The translations under genes were made by a program, and so were the position numbers. The notes under the pieces were generated by a model that saw only the letters and a list, made by a program, of their open reading frames with translations, was not told where the DNA came from and ran no database searches. Positions 50,634 to 59,723 of a stretch of DNA of 64,000 nucleotides are shown here, in pieces. The stretch covers positions 1,178,001 through 1,242,000 of the forward strand of contig OY970245.1 of assembly GCA_963715455.1 (NCBI GenBank), given 5' to 3'. Every line of letters starts with the position of its first letter. Position 1 is the stretch's first letter. Source of the stretch: VRUE01 sp963715455. GTDB lineage: Bacteria > Actinomycetota > Thermoleophilia > Solirubrobacterales > 70-9.

Positions 50634-51027
50634 AGATCGAGGTCTGATCGACACGTCGGTTGCGGTGGACATCCGTGACCTCGATCCGGCCCAGTTTCCG
50701 ACCGAAATTGCCATTTCGGCATTGACTGTGGGTGAGCTCGCCACCGGCCCGCATGCGGCGCGCGACGAACTCACTCGGGCACGGCGCCAGAGCCACCTCG
50801 AGTTTGTGGAGGCCAACCTGGAAGCACTGCCGTTCGACCCTAGGTGTGCACGCGCTTACGGCATCGTCTACGCAGCCGTTGGACGTAGGGGCCGTAAGGT
50901 GCGCGGGGGTCGTGCCATCGACCTGATGATCGCCGCAACAGCGCTCGCTCACGGTCTGCCTCTCTACACCCGCAATGCCAAAGACCTGCGCGGACTCGAG
51001 GACTTGATAGAGATCGTTCCATGCTGA
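50626..51027 (+). CDS. PIN-domain toxin (VapC-like)
   Basis: 133 residues from TTG 50626, overlapping the antitoxin by 8 bases. Acidic PIN residues: Asp in LIDTSVAVD, Glu in ALTVGELATG, Asp in RAIDLMIAATA, and an acidic position near YTRNAKDLRGLED. Such toxins cleave tRNA or rRNA. It overlaps the next gene by 7 bases. Confidence 0.9.
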   Translation: MTEDRGLIDTSVAVDIRDLDPAQFPTEIAISALTVGELATGPHAARDELTRARRQSHLEFVEANLEALPFDPRCARAYGIVYAAVGRRGRKVRGGRAIDLMIAATALAHGLPLYTRNAKDLRGLEDLIEIVPC

Positions 51028-52016
51028 CCGTCGCCGTCACCGGCCCCACGGGGGAGATCGGCCGCGCTTTCATCTCCGCTCTGGAGCGGGTGCCCGAGGT
51101 GGAGCGGGTGATTGGCATGGCGCGTCGGCCCTTTGACCTTGCCGGGCAGGGTTGGGAGAAGACCGAATACCGGCGCGGGGACGTACTTGACCGCGAGGCG
51201 GTCGACGGCCTGGTCGAGGACGCTGACGTCGTCGTCCACCTCGCCTTCGCGATCGTCGCCGGCGACAAGGCGAGTCGCGAGATCAACCTGACCGGCTCGC
51301 GCAACGTCTTTGAGGCGACCGCCACGGCGGGAGCGAGGCGCCTCGTCTACACCTCCTCGGTCGCCGCCTATGGGTTCCACCGCGGCATGCCACCACTGCT
51401 GGACGAGGAAGAGCCGCTGCGCGGCACCTCACGCCACCCCTACTCCGCCCACAAGGCGGCGGTCGAGGCTGAGCTGGCCGAGGCACTGGAGGACTCTGAG
51501 ACCGAGGCCTACGTCTTCCGCCCCTGTATCGTCGCCGGCCCCGAAGCGACGCTGCTGCTCGACCTGATTCCGCTCCTGGCGCTGGGTCAGCGCATCCCCG
51601 GTCCGTTGCGCTGGGCCTTGGGAAAGGTGCCCGAGCTACGCCCCGTGTTGCCCGACCCGGGAGTGCCCTTCCAGCTCGTGCACCACGACGACGTCGCCTC
51701 GGCGCTTGCCGCGGCGGTGCTCGGCCACGGCGAGCCCGGTGTCTACAACCTTGCCGGGCCGGGAGAGTTGACGATTACCGATCTCGCCCACGCGCTCGGT
51801 TGGCACGCGGTGCCAGCGCCGCATCTCGCGGTCAGCGCGACGGCCGAGGCGGTGGCCCTGATGCCCTTCCTGCCCGACGAGACGGCCTGGATCGAGGCCG
51901 TCCGCCGACCGGTGCTGATGGACACCTCGCGGGCGCGCCGCAAGCTGCACTGGATGCCCCATCATGACGCGCGGGCAACGCTGCAGCGGACGATCGACTC
52001 CGTGCGTTCCCGCTGA
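51021..52016 (+). CDS. NAD-dependent epimerase/dehydratase (extended SDR)
   Basis: 331 residues from ATG 51021. Rossmann fold VAVTGPTGEIGRAF, substrate/catalytic region YTSSVAAYGF and Tyr-x3-Lys in HPYSAHKAAVE, with a C-terminal substrate domain. It could act on nucleotide sugars or other small ketones; unassigned. The overlap with the toxin stop is tight, which is unusual next to a mobile-type toxin-antitoxin pair. Confidence 0.85.
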   Translation: MLTVAVTGPTGEIGRAFISALERVPEVERVIGMARRPFDLAGQGWEKTEYRRGDVLDREAVDGLVEDADVVVHLAFAIVAGDKASREINLTGSRNVFEATATAGARRLVYTSSVAAYGFHRGMPPLLDEEEPLRGTSRHPYSAHKAAVEAELAEALEDSETEAYVFRPCIVAGPEATLLLDLIPLLALGQRIPGPLRWALGKVPELRPVLPDPGVPFQLVHHDDVASALAAAVLGHGEPGVYNLAGPGELTITDLAHALGWHAVPAPHLAVSATAEAVALMPFLPDETAWIEAVRRPVLMDTSRARRKLHWMPHHDARATLQRTIDSVRSR

Positions 52017-52036
52017 ATCGCATCTGCACGGATCTG

Positions 52037-52048
52037 TGAACACGTTCA
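52037..52048. promoter_or_regulatory. Palindrome before the beta-solenoid gene
   Basis: TGAAC-AC-GTTCA, 26 bases before the start at 52074. It resembles an operator, and GTTCA is also part of a PHO half-site, but the 11-bp register is absent. Confidence 0.3.
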
Positions 52049-52073
52049 TAACTCGCTGGGTACGATCGCAGCG

Positions 52074-54182
52074 ATGTCGGCGTCAGAGGACCTGGGGGAG
52101 CTGAGGGCGGCAGTCGCTTCCCGTACGCCCTTCGGACCCCCGTCTGAGCAGCCTAGGCGTGAGATCGCTGCCGGGGAGCTGCGCGAGGCGATTCTCTCGC
52201 GCAGCGGAGAAGAGGCCGATCCCGGGGTGCTCTGGTTGCGACATGTGCGAATCGCCGGCGCCCTCGATCTCCTCGCATGCGACATTCGAGCGCTGCTCGC
52301 TTTCGACGACTGCCTATTTGAAGGGCCGGTGTATCTGAGGCAATCACGAGCCATCGATATATCGATGGTGGGCTGTGAGATCGACGGCGGACTGTACGCC
52401 GATCAGATCGATCTCAGGTGGAACTTCACGTTGCGGGGCTCAAAGGTCAACCAGGTGTCGCTGAGGTCGGCCCTCATCGGTGGCCGGCTTTCGCTCATGG
52501 ACTCTCAGATCGGCAGCGATTCGGATGGTTCCGAAGCACTCGGGGCGGATGACTTGAAGGTTGGCGCCGGCATGTTCTGCACGGGCAAATTCGTCGCCAA
52601 CGGAGAAGTTCGGGTTACGGGCGCGGAGATCGGCGGCCAGCTGGTTATGAATGGGGCGAGCTTGATCGGAGCCCGCGGTAGCGATGGGAATACCTGCGCT
52701 CTGAACGCTGACGGGCTCGAGGTAAAGGGCGACATGGTCTGCGAAGAAGGGTTCAGGTCGATCGGCGAAGTCAGGCTGCTCGGAGCCACCATCCATCGGC
52801 AGATGGCGATCGGGGGGGCGGTCTTCGAGGGGCCCGCTGAGGACGATGCCGCGACCCGAGTCCTAGGGGCCGACGGGATACGCGTTGGAGGGGATCTCTT
52901 TGGGGACGGTTGCAAGGCGACAGGCGAAGTCAGGCTGCTCGGCGGTGAGATCGGCGGACAGCTTTCCCTGGCGGGTTCGACCCTCAAGGGAAGACGGGAC
53001 AAGAGCGGCGAGGCAATTGCCCTGAATGCGGATGGAGTCTCCACCGCGGGTGGCGTGTTCCTCGTCGATGGCTTCAGCGCGGAGGGCCAGGTTCGCTTCA
53101 CCGGCGCGGTGATCGGCATGCAGTTCTCGATGGTCGGCGCAAGGCTCGCGGGGGTCGAGAGCGAGCAGGGTGCGGCTAGAGCTCTCAGTGCCGACCGGAT
53201 GAGGGTCAGGGGAGGAATCTTTGCCGAGGGTCTCCAGGCGTCGGGCGAGGTGCGGTTGCTCAGCGCTCACGTCGATGCGCAGCTTTCGATGACTGGATCG
53301 ACCATCGTTGGGACGGTCCGGGAAGGCAAGAGGATCGCCCTCAATGCGGAGGGAATCGTCGTTCGCGGTGATGTCTTCTGCGACAGGGGATTTACCTCAA
53401 CGGGTGAACTGCGGTTCCTCGATGCGTCGGTCGGCGCTCAGTTCTCCCTCTTCGACGCCAGCCTGGCGAACGACGGAACTGCGCTCTCCTTCGTGGGGGC
53501 AAAAGCGGACGAGTTCATCCTTGCGCCCCGCTCCACCGCCGGCATGGTGGATCTGCGCTGGGCAAAGGTCGACAGCCTTTGGGACGCTGAAAATGGGACG
53601 TTCGCGGGCGAACGGCCAAGCCAACTGCGCCTCGATGGATTCTCATACCTCTCGATTCGCGATCCACTGGATGCGAGGCGCCGCCTCGAATGGATCGAGC
53701 CCTCGCAGAAGGACGGCTTTTTCCCCGGTGTCTACGCGGAGCTCAGCAATGCCTTTCGGCGGATCGGTCACAAGTCCGACGCTCGCAAGGTCGCGATTGC
53801 CGGCGAGCGCCGCGCCCGAGCCGAGCTGGCCCGTTGGAGCCCCCGCCGGGGACTACACGACTTGCTCTGGCTCTCGATCGGCTACGGGTACCGAAACTGG
53901 CTGGCCCTGGTTTGGCTTCTGGTGCTGCTCACGCTCGGATCCCTGGTCTTCTGCTTGACGGAGGATTCGTTCGTCCTTGTGCAAGAAGATGGACCCCCTT
54001 TCAATTCCATTCTCTTTGCGATAGACGCAACTGTTCCCGTGCTGGACGTCGGTCAGCAGCGTGCTTGGTCTCCCACCGGGTGGACGGCGGCGATGAGCCT
54101 CTTCTTGGCGGTCTCTGGCTATGCGTTGGCGACCGCCGTCATCGCGGCGGCGGCGGGTCTGCTCAGTCGGGACCAGTCCTAG
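52074..54182 (+). CDS. Beta-solenoid repeat protein with C-terminal membrane domain
   Basis: 702 residues. Six repeats of about 53 residues (about 155-470) follow the pattern ALNADGxxVxGDxF...GExRLLGAxIGxQLSMxGA, which fits a right-handed parallel beta-helix. A helical region (about 540-600, FRRIGHKSDARKVAIAGERRARAEL) and two hydrophobic segments (about 606-627 and 670-697) follow. There is no signal peptide, so the solenoid is probably cytosolic and membrane-tethered. Similar streptomycete proteins carry the unsupported label membrane-associated oxidoreductase; no cofactor site is visible. Function unknown. Confidence 0.75.
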   Translation: MSASEDLGELRAAVASRTPFGPPSEQPRREIAAGELREAILSRSGEEADPGVLWLRHVRIAGALDLLACDIRALLAFDDCLFEGPVYLRQSRAIDISMVGCEIDGGLYADQIDLRWNFTLRGSKVNQVSLRSALIGGRLSLMDSQIGSDSDGSEALGADDLKVGAGMFCTGKFVANGEVRVTGAEIGGQLVMNGASLIGARGSDGNTCALNADGLEVKGDMVCEEGFRSIGEVRLLGATIHRQMAIGGAVFEGPAEDDAATRVLGADGIRVGGDLFGDGCKATGEVRLLGGEIGGQLSLAGSTLKGRRDKSGEAIALNADGVSTAGGVFLVDGFSAEGQVRFTGAVIGMQFSMVGARLAGVESEQGAARALSADRMRVRGGIFAEGLQASGEVRLLSAHVDAQLSMTGSTIVGTVREGKRIALNAEGIVVRGDVFCDRGFTSTGELRFLDASVGAQFSLFDASLANDGTALSFVGAKADEFILAPRSTAGMVDLRWAKVDSLWDAENGTFAGERPSQLRLDGFSYLSIRDPLDARRRLEWIEPSQKDGFFPGVYAELSNAFRRIGHKSDARKVAIAGERRARAELARWSPRRGLHDLLWLSIGYGYRNWLALVWLLVLLTLGSLVFCLTEDSFVLVQEDGPPFNSILFAIDATVPVLDVGQQRAWSPTGWTAAMSLFLAVSGYALATAVIAAAAGLLSRDQS

Positions 54183-54221
54183 GAGGGCCTAGGTCCGACG
54201 AGTGCTATTTGCGCCGCGGCG

Positions 54222-54259
54222 GCGTCACGAAGGCGTTGCGGAACTGCGCTTCTTGACGC
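54222..54259. other. Hairpin in the leader before the TadG-like fusion gene
   Basis: GCGTCA/TGACGC with GAAG/CTTC and CG/CG pairing (one mismatch, one bulge) around an 11-base loop, ending 35 bases before the start codon at 54295. It could be a terminator for the solenoid gene or a leader structure. Confidence 0.4.
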
Positions 54260-54294
54260 GCCACGCGTGCGCTTAGGGTCGCGAGGGTTGCCGT

Positions 54295-55644
54295 ATGAAG
54301 AGGAGGGACGAGGTTGGGCAAGCGCTGCCGCTCGCGATGGGCGGGGCGCTTGCCCTGATTGCTGTCACGCTGGCACTGGTCGCGATCGCCGGCGCGGTGA
54401 CCGGCAAGGGTCGGGCGCAGCGGGCGGCCGACCTGGCGGCGATCTCTGCCGCCAGGTCGATGCGCGACGACCTGTCGCGACTGCTGGCGCCAGCTGCGCT
54501 GCCCAACGGCGCGCTGAACCCCCGTCACCTCGACAAGGCGAGCTACCTGGCACGGGCTCGCGCCACCGCTCTGGCCGCCGCAGCAGCAAATGGCGTGGCC
54601 AAGCGGCGCCTACGCGTCAATTTCCCCGATCGCGACTCCTTCGCCCCGCTGCGCGCCAGAGCTGTGGTCCTCGCGAAGCTGAAGGTTGGCGGGGGAGGCG
54701 TGGCGGTCGAAGCATCGGCGGTCGCTGAAGCTGGGGCGCCGGCGAGTGGCAGCAGCAACGCCACTGCGCCGACAATGGCAAGCGGTGGCGGTTATAGCGG
54801 CCCGCTTGTCTACCGGACCGGCGAGGGCATGCGTCCCGACGTAGCCGCCGCCTTCGATCGGATGGCCGCCGCCGCGGCCGCAGTCGACCTGACGCTAGTC
54901 GTCAACTCAGGCTTCCGCTCCGATGCCGAACAGGCCGCTCTCTTCGCTGCGAACCCGGACCCGACCTGGGTGGCGCCGCCGGGTCAATCGCTGCACCGCT
55001 GTGCGACCGAGCTCGACCTCGGCCCGGAAACCGCATACGGCTGGTTGGCGTCCAACGCCAGCCGCTTCGGCTTCGTCCAGCGCTACTCGTGGGAGGCCTG
55101 GCATTACGGGTACGCACGACCGCCGGCGCCCTGCTCGGCTGCCGGTAACGCGACCGGCGCCACCGGCGTTGCCGGTGGCACAGCGGACGGCGTCCTTGCC
55201 GGAACTGCCCTGCCCTCATTCGTCCCGGGGCAGTTCCGTGCGCCGCTGCTGCAGGCCGCCACCCGCTGGAACGTCTCCGCTGCGCTGCTCGCTGCCCAGC
55301 TGATGGCGGAGTCCAACTTTGACCCCAATGCTGGTTCTCCCGCCGGCGCACAGGGCATTGCCCAATTTATGCCCTCTACGGCTGCCGCGTACGGCCTTGC
55401 CAACCCCTTCGACCCGGTTGAAGCAATCGATGCACAGGCCCATTTGATGTCCGACTTGCTGCACCAATTCGGCAACCCCTCTCTTGCCCTTGCTGCCTAC
55501 AACGCTGGTCCCGCCCCAGTCGAAGAGTGCGATTGCGTACCTGCCTACCCCGAGACACAGGCTTACGTGACTCGCATCCTCGGCTTGCTCGGCGGCGCCG
55601 GTGCACTCGCTGTACCGAGCTTCGAAGTAAGGCTGGTCGCTTGA
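54295..55644 (+). CDS. TadG-like anchor fused to VanY peptidase and lytic transglycosylase domains
   Basis: 449 residues. Residues 1-70 look like a TadE/TadG N-terminus (GQALPLAMGGALALIAVTLALVAIAG, then RAADLAAISAARSM). About 160-280 is a D,D-carboxypeptidase (VanY-type) domain with zinc ligands His234 (SLHRCATELDL), Asp241 and His270 and base Glu267 (WEAWHYGY). About 300-430 is an SLT-type lytic transglycosylase with catalytic Glu about 339 (MAESNFDPNA), GAQGIAQFMPSTAAAYGL and LALAAYNAGP. One chain could thus cut both glycan and peptide at the membrane, perhaps to open a path for a Tad pilus. Confidence 0.85.
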   Translation: MKRRDEVGQALPLAMGGALALIAVTLALVAIAGAVTGKGRAQRAADLAAISAARSMRDDLSRLLAPAALPNGALNPRHLDKASYLARARATALAAAAANGVAKRRLRVNFPDRDSFAPLRARAVVLAKLKVGGGGVAVEASAVAEAGAPASGSSNATAPTMASGGGYSGPLVYRTGEGMRPDVAAAFDRMAAAAAAVDLTLVVNSGFRSDAEQAALFAANPDPTWVAPPGQSLHRCATELDLGPETAYGWLASNASRFGFVQRYSWEAWHYGYARPPAPCSAAGNATGATGVAGGTADGVLAGTALPSFVPGQFRAPLLQAATRWNVSAALLAAQLMAESNFDPNAGSPAGAQGIAQFMPSTAAAYGLANPFDPVEAIDAQAHLMSDLLHQFGNPSLALAAYNAGPAPVEECDCVPAYPETQAYVTRILGLLGGAGALAVPSFEVRLVA

Positions 55645-55653
55645 TACACATTC

Positions 55654-55671
55654 ATACACCAATAGGTGTAT
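55654..55671. promoter_or_regulatory. VapBC operator palindrome
   Basis: Perfect 7-bp arms ATACACC-AATA-GGTGTAT, 11 bases before the vapB ATG, with another ATACAC half-site 10 bases upstream, in an AT-rich patch. VapB antitoxins bind such sites to repress their operon. Confidence 0.6.
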
Positions 55672-55682
55672 CATTGCCTCCG

Positions 55683-55895
55683 ATGACGCGAACGAACATC
55701 GAGATCGATGACGTGCTGATCGACCGCGCGATCCGTCTCTACCGCCTGCGCAGTAAGCGCGAGGCTGTGGATCTGGCTCTGCGCCGGCTCGTAGGTGAGC
55801 CGATGAGCCGCGAAGAGGCGCTTGCTACTGAGGGCACAGGATGGGGCGGCGATCTGACCGAGATTCGCTCGAGGGAAGAGATTCCCGAGCCGTGA
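55683..55895 (+). CDS. vapB: VapB-type antitoxin
   Basis: 70 residues. Ribbon-helix-helix start RTNIEIDDVLIDRAIRLYRLRSKREAVDLALRRLVG, then an acidic toxin-binding tail. The stop overlaps the vapC start by 4 bases (GTGA). Confidence 0.9.
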   Translation: MTRTNIEIDDVLIDRAIRLYRLRSKREAVDLALRRLVGEPMSREEALATEGTGWGGDLTEIRSREEIPEP

Positions 55896-56290
55896 TCCTC
55901 GTCGACAGCTCCGCTTGGGTCGAGTTTCTGCGTGCGACCGGCAGCCATGCTCATCTTCAGCTGCGCTCTGCCTTGCAGGAGGGCACCGCTCTGGCAAGCA
56001 CCGATGTGATCCTCATGGAGATCCTCGCCGGCGCACGCGACGACGATGATCGTGACCGGCTGCGGCGCCTGCTCTTCGGTTGCGACTTCCTCGCGGTTGA
56101 CGGTCCCGGCGACTACGAGAGTGCGGCTGAGCTCTATCGAGTCTGCCGCCGCGGAGGAGAGACGCCGCGCAAGCTCAGCGACTGCCTGATCGCCGCGGTT
56201 GCGATCCGCAACGATGCGGAGCTGCTCTGCGAGGACGCCGACTTCCTCGCGATCGCACGGCATGCCCCGTTGCGTCTCGCGACCGCCTAA
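55892..56290 (+). CDS. vapC: VapC-type PIN toxin
   Basis: 132 residues from GTG 55892. PIN acidic residues in VDSSAWVEFL, VILMEILAG, SDCLIAAVAI and EDADFLAI. Ribonuclease toxin partnered with the preceding VapB. Confidence 0.9.
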   Translation: MILVDSSAWVEFLRATGSHAHLQLRSALQEGTALASTDVILMEILAGARDDDDRDRLRRLLFGCDFLAVDGPGDYESAAELYRVCRRGGETPRKLSDCLIAAVAIRNDAELLCEDADFLAIARHAPLRLATA

Positions 56291-56338
56291 AGCGCGACTC
56301 ACCGCATCGTGCGGCCCATCTCGGGTATTCAAGGACCG

Positions 56339-58675
56339 ATGCGCGTGATCCCGGCTACGTTCGGTTTGCTCCTCCTGTTGGCAATGGTCTCTCTAGGTGA
56401 TCCAGCGACAGCCGATGCTGGACCGAGCTGCGCCGAAGGCCCGGTTGTCGCGGGCGCGACGATCCAGGGCACGCCCTGTGACGACTTGATCGTCGCCCCG
56501 ACTCGGGTGGAGAAGGTGCGGGGCGGGGGTGGGGACGACACGATCGTCCCGGCGCCAATCGTCGCCGCGGACTCCTGTCCACCGGAAGGCTGTTTCCTCG
56601 ACATTGGCAGCCAGACCTTTGAAGGAGGCCCGGGCAACGACCTGGTCTTTGGTGAGCGGGGCAACGATCGCCTCTTTGGAGGCGAAGGCGACGACCAGCT
56701 TTTCGGCGGCATTGGCGATGACCTGCTCGAGGGCGGCGCTGGCAACGATCGCCTCTCAGGGGGCTTCGGTGCAGACTCGGTCGAAGGCGGCTTCGGTCAG
56801 GACTATGTACGCGGCGACGCGACCGCTGATCCGCTGCTTGCAGGTGGCGCCGACAGCGACACGCTCAGCTTCTCGACCGGCGTGACACCCGGCTTCTTCG
56901 ACAACCACGGCATCGACTTCGGCGCGGTGCCCGGCCTGCCCAGTCACTCCGGGGAAAGGGGTCTCTACCTCGACCTTTCCAGCTCCGCCAGCGACAACGG
57001 CGTCGCTCCCTTCGGTGGTGGAATCGACAAAGTCGTTGCCGCCGACTTCGAGATCGTGATCGGCACTCCCTTCTCCGACTACATCGAAGGCACCGACCAG
57101 GCTGAGACGATCTTCGGCGGCGGAGGTGGTGACGTGCTTATCGGCCGCGCGGGGAACGACGTCCTCTACGGCGGCGCCGATGGCGACGACCTCGACGGTG
57201 GCGCCGACGTCGACAGCGGCGATGGCAATGCCGGCGACGACCACTGCGCGAGCCTGGCGGCCGAATCCAACTGCGAGTCGGGGGTCAACAGCGGGGGCGT
57301 CAAGCCACGCGATGCCAGCAAGATCGCCGCTGGCATGCTGGCCCCGGAGGGCGTCGCCTATACGCAGCTCTACCTTGCGGGGGGTGCTGGCGCCGATCGA
57401 GTCACGGCGACCTACTCGCCGGCATCGGTGAGCTTCGCGCTAGGCGCGGGCTCGGTCGGTTTCGACTTGAACGACGACGCCAGCGCCGGCTGCGGGCCAC
57501 CCAGCGCTACCCAGGTCTCCTGCTCTCTGGCCAAGCCGCTCGACTCGCTCGTCATCGCCGGCCTCGACGGCGATGACGAGCTGACCACGGTTGGCTTCCC
57601 AGCCACGGTCTCGGTGGTCGTCGCGGGCGGCGAGGGCGATGACGTTCTGACGGGTGGCGATCTCAGCGAGGACGTGCTCGCCGACGGGCCCGACGAAGAC
57701 GGCCCTGGGGAAGACACACTTACCGCTCTCGGACGTGACGATGCCTTGCTCAGCAACGAGGGTCTCGACCGGCTCGGCGGTGGCACGGGCAATGACCTCT
57801 TCCTCTCGGACTCGATCTGCGACGGCGACGAGTTGGACGGTGGCAGCGGGCGCGACAACGCCTCCTGGACCAAATTCGACGAGTCGGGCGTCGCAGCGAA
57901 TCTCAGTACCGGCGTGGCTGGCGCCCCGGGGGGTGGTGGGCAACCGACCTGCGCGGGTGGCGGCCTCGGCTCGCTCCTCTCGATCGAGGACCTGGAGGGG
58001 ACGACGCTTGGCGACTTCTTCACCGGTAATGCGGGGGAAAACCAACTGCTCGGCTGGGCTGGCCCGGACAGCTATTTGGCCGGCGCCGGCAAAGACCGCA
58101 TCCTGGCTAACTCTGCCGACGTCGATCCGCTGATCGAGTGCGGCGCCGACGCCGATCTGGCGCTGATCGACCGGGCCCCGGCGTTCGTCGAGACCGCGAC
58201 GCCCGACTGCGAGGAAGTACGCGAAGCTGACCCCAACAGCTTCCGGGTCGGAACCGAGCTCGAACCCCCGGTGACGCCGCTTCTACCCCCGCCAACCACT
58301 CCCCCGCCGGCTGGAAAAACACCCGGTAAATCCCCGTCGGGAACGAAGCCACAGGTGCGCCAACCATGCTTGCCGGCGGCTACGCGCAGGTTGCGCTGTG
58401 CGGTGCGGCCGCGAAGCGTTGACCTGCGCCCGCTGGGCCTCGTCCAAGGGGTGAAGTGGCGTCACTGGGGCGGGCGCCGCACGGTGGGCTTCGGTCACCT
58501 CAGCACACCGGGCACGTGCTGTCTCCGCCCCCTCGACGCGGCCGCCAAGATCAAGGCAAGCGGCCTCCAGGTCTGCGGGTCCCGCCGCTGGTACACCCGC
58601 CTCACCGTCACCTACGGGCGCGGCTATCGCCAGTCGCTAGTTCGCCGCGCGATCAGCGCGACCCCCTGCGGCTAG
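56339..58675 (+). CDS. Secreted RTX-like calcium-binding repeat protein
   Basis: 778 residues from ATG 56339. Signal peptide FGLLLLLAMVSLGDPATADA. Nonapeptide-type Gly/Asp repeats (GGPGNDLVFGERGNDRLFG, GGEGDDQLFGG, GGAGNDRLSGG) occur around residues 95-160 and again near 265-300 and 430-500. These form calcium-bound beta-rolls in hemolysin-type proteins. The C-terminal 100 residues are Pro-rich then basic and Cys-containing. No protease or lipase domain is seen and no type I secretion genes are adjacent; the Sec signal suggests export by Sec. Confidence 0.8.
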   Translation: MRVIPATFGLLLLLAMVSLGDPATADAGPSCAEGPVVAGATIQGTPCDDLIVAPTRVEKVRGGGGDDTIVPAPIVAADSCPPEGCFLDIGSQTFEGGPGNDLVFGERGNDRLFGGEGDDQLFGGIGDDLLEGGAGNDRLSGGFGADSVEGGFGQDYVRGDATADPLLAGGADSDTLSFSTGVTPGFFDNHGIDFGAVPGLPSHSGERGLYLDLSSSASDNGVAPFGGGIDKVVAADFEIVIGTPFSDYIEGTDQAETIFGGGGGDVLIGRAGNDVLYGGADGDDLDGGADVDSGDGNAGDDHCASLAAESNCESGVNSGGVKPRDASKIAAGMLAPEGVAYTQLYLAGGAGADRVTATYSPASVSFALGAGSVGFDLNDDASAGCGPPSATQVSCSLAKPLDSLVIAGLDGDDELTTVGFPATVSVVVAGGEGDDVLTGGDLSEDVLADGPDEDGPGEDTLTALGRDDALLSNEGLDRLGGGTGNDLFLSDSICDGDELDGGSGRDNASWTKFDESGVAANLSTGVAGAPGGGGQPTCAGGGLGSLLSIEDLEGTTLGDFFTGNAGENQLLGWAGPDSYLAGAGKDRILANSADVDPLIECGADADLALIDRAPAFVETATPDCEEVREADPNSFRVGTELEPPVTPLLPPPTTPPPAGKTPGKSPSGTKPQVRQPCLPAATRRLRCAVRPRSVDLRPLGLVQGVKWRHWGGRRTVGFGHLSTPGTCCLRPLDAAAKIKASGLQVCGSRRWYTRLTVTYGRGYRQSLVRRAISATPCG

Positions 58676-58686
58676 ACTGCCCTGCG

Positions 58687-59160
58687 ATGACAAGCGTCGA
58701 GGTACAGGGAGTCGAGGGGATGCAGTCGCTGCTCGGCCAGGAGATCGGCCCGAGCGAATGGCGCACGGTCACCCAGGAGGACATCGATACCTTCGCCGAG
58801 CTCTCTGGTGACGATCAGTGGATCCACGTTGACGTCGAGCGCGCCAAGGCGGAGAGTCCCTTCGGCACGACGATCGCCCACGGCAACCTCACCCTTTCGC
58901 TGGTCGACGGCTTCCGCAAGGAACTGATCTCCTCCACGGGCTTCACCCTGGGGGTGAACTACGGGTGGAATCGAGTTAGGTTTCCCGCCCCTGTTCCCGT
59001 TGATTCCCAGGTCCGCGCCAAGGCCGAGGTCGTCTCGGTCGAGGACAAGGGCGGCGGCTGGCACGAGGTGATCACCCGCTTCACCCTTGAGGTCGAGGGC
59101 AACGAGAAGCCCTGCTTCGTAGGCGACAGCGTCGCCCGCGTTATGGCGCCGGCCGGCTGA
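58687..59160 (+). CDS. MaoC-like dehydratase
   Basis: 157 residues from ATG 58687. Hot-dog fold with the hydratase 2 motif: TFAELSGDDQWIHVDVERAKAESPFGTTIAHGNLTLSL, with catalytic Asp and His. Likely (R)-specific enoyl-CoA hydratase, as in nodN/MaoC proteins. Confidence 0.92.
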   Translation: MTSVEVQGVEGMQSLLGQEIGPSEWRTVTQEDIDTFAELSGDDQWIHVDVERAKAESPFGTTIAHGNLTLSLVDGFRKELISSTGFTLGVNYGWNRVRFPAPVPVDSQVRAKAEVVSVEDKGGGWHEVITRFTLEVEGNEKPCFVGDSVARVMAPAG

Positions 59161-59199
59161 CGGGGCGCGATCCCCCGGACCGGGCCACGAGTTCAACCC

Positions 59200-59694
59200 A
59201 TGGCCTATCGCGACTCCTATCTATGGCGGCTGCGACAGGCCGTGGGCCACGAGCTCGTCCTGATGCCTGGGGCAATGGTTGCCATCCAGCGGAACGATCA
59301 GCGTGTCCTTCTGACTAAACGGGCCGACGATGGAACCTGGTGTCTTCCGGCAGGCGCCGCGGAGCCAGGTGGAAGTTTCGCCCGGACGGCAATCGATGAG
59401 CTTGCCGAGGAGACCGGGATCAAAGTCTCGGAGGGGGACCTGATTCCGTTTGGCTGCCTCTCCGAGGCTGAGGCCCACACGATCCAATACCCAAACGGCG
59501 ATATCACGCACTGCTTCGCTCTGTGCTTCCTGGCGAGACGTTGGGAGGGACGCCCTCGCCCTGACCAGGATGAGTCGACCGAGGCGAAGTTCGTTGACCT
59601 AGATGCGCTCCCCGAGCCGCTGCATTCTCCCACCGGGCACGCACTCGAGCTGCTGGCGACCTTTCTGCGCTCAGGCTTGTTCCAGGTGCGCTGA
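59200..59694 (+). CDS. NUDIX hydrolase
   Basis: 164 residues. NUDIX box GAAEPGGSFARTAIDELAEETGI near residue 50 keeps the EExxG metal core, though the usual Arg of the REUxEE part is Asp. It hydrolyses nucleoside diphosphate derivatives; substrate open. Confidence 0.9.
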   Translation: MAYRDSYLWRLRQAVGHELVLMPGAMVAIQRNDQRVLLTKRADDGTWCLPAGAAEPGGSFARTAIDELAEETGIKVSEGDLIPFGCLSEAEAHTIQYPNGDITHCFALCFLARRWEGRPRPDQDESTEAKFVDLDALPEPLHSPTGHALELLATFLRSGLFQVR

Positions 59695-59723
59695 TCTCGC
59701 GGTTGTGAGCTTGCCGCGAGCGA

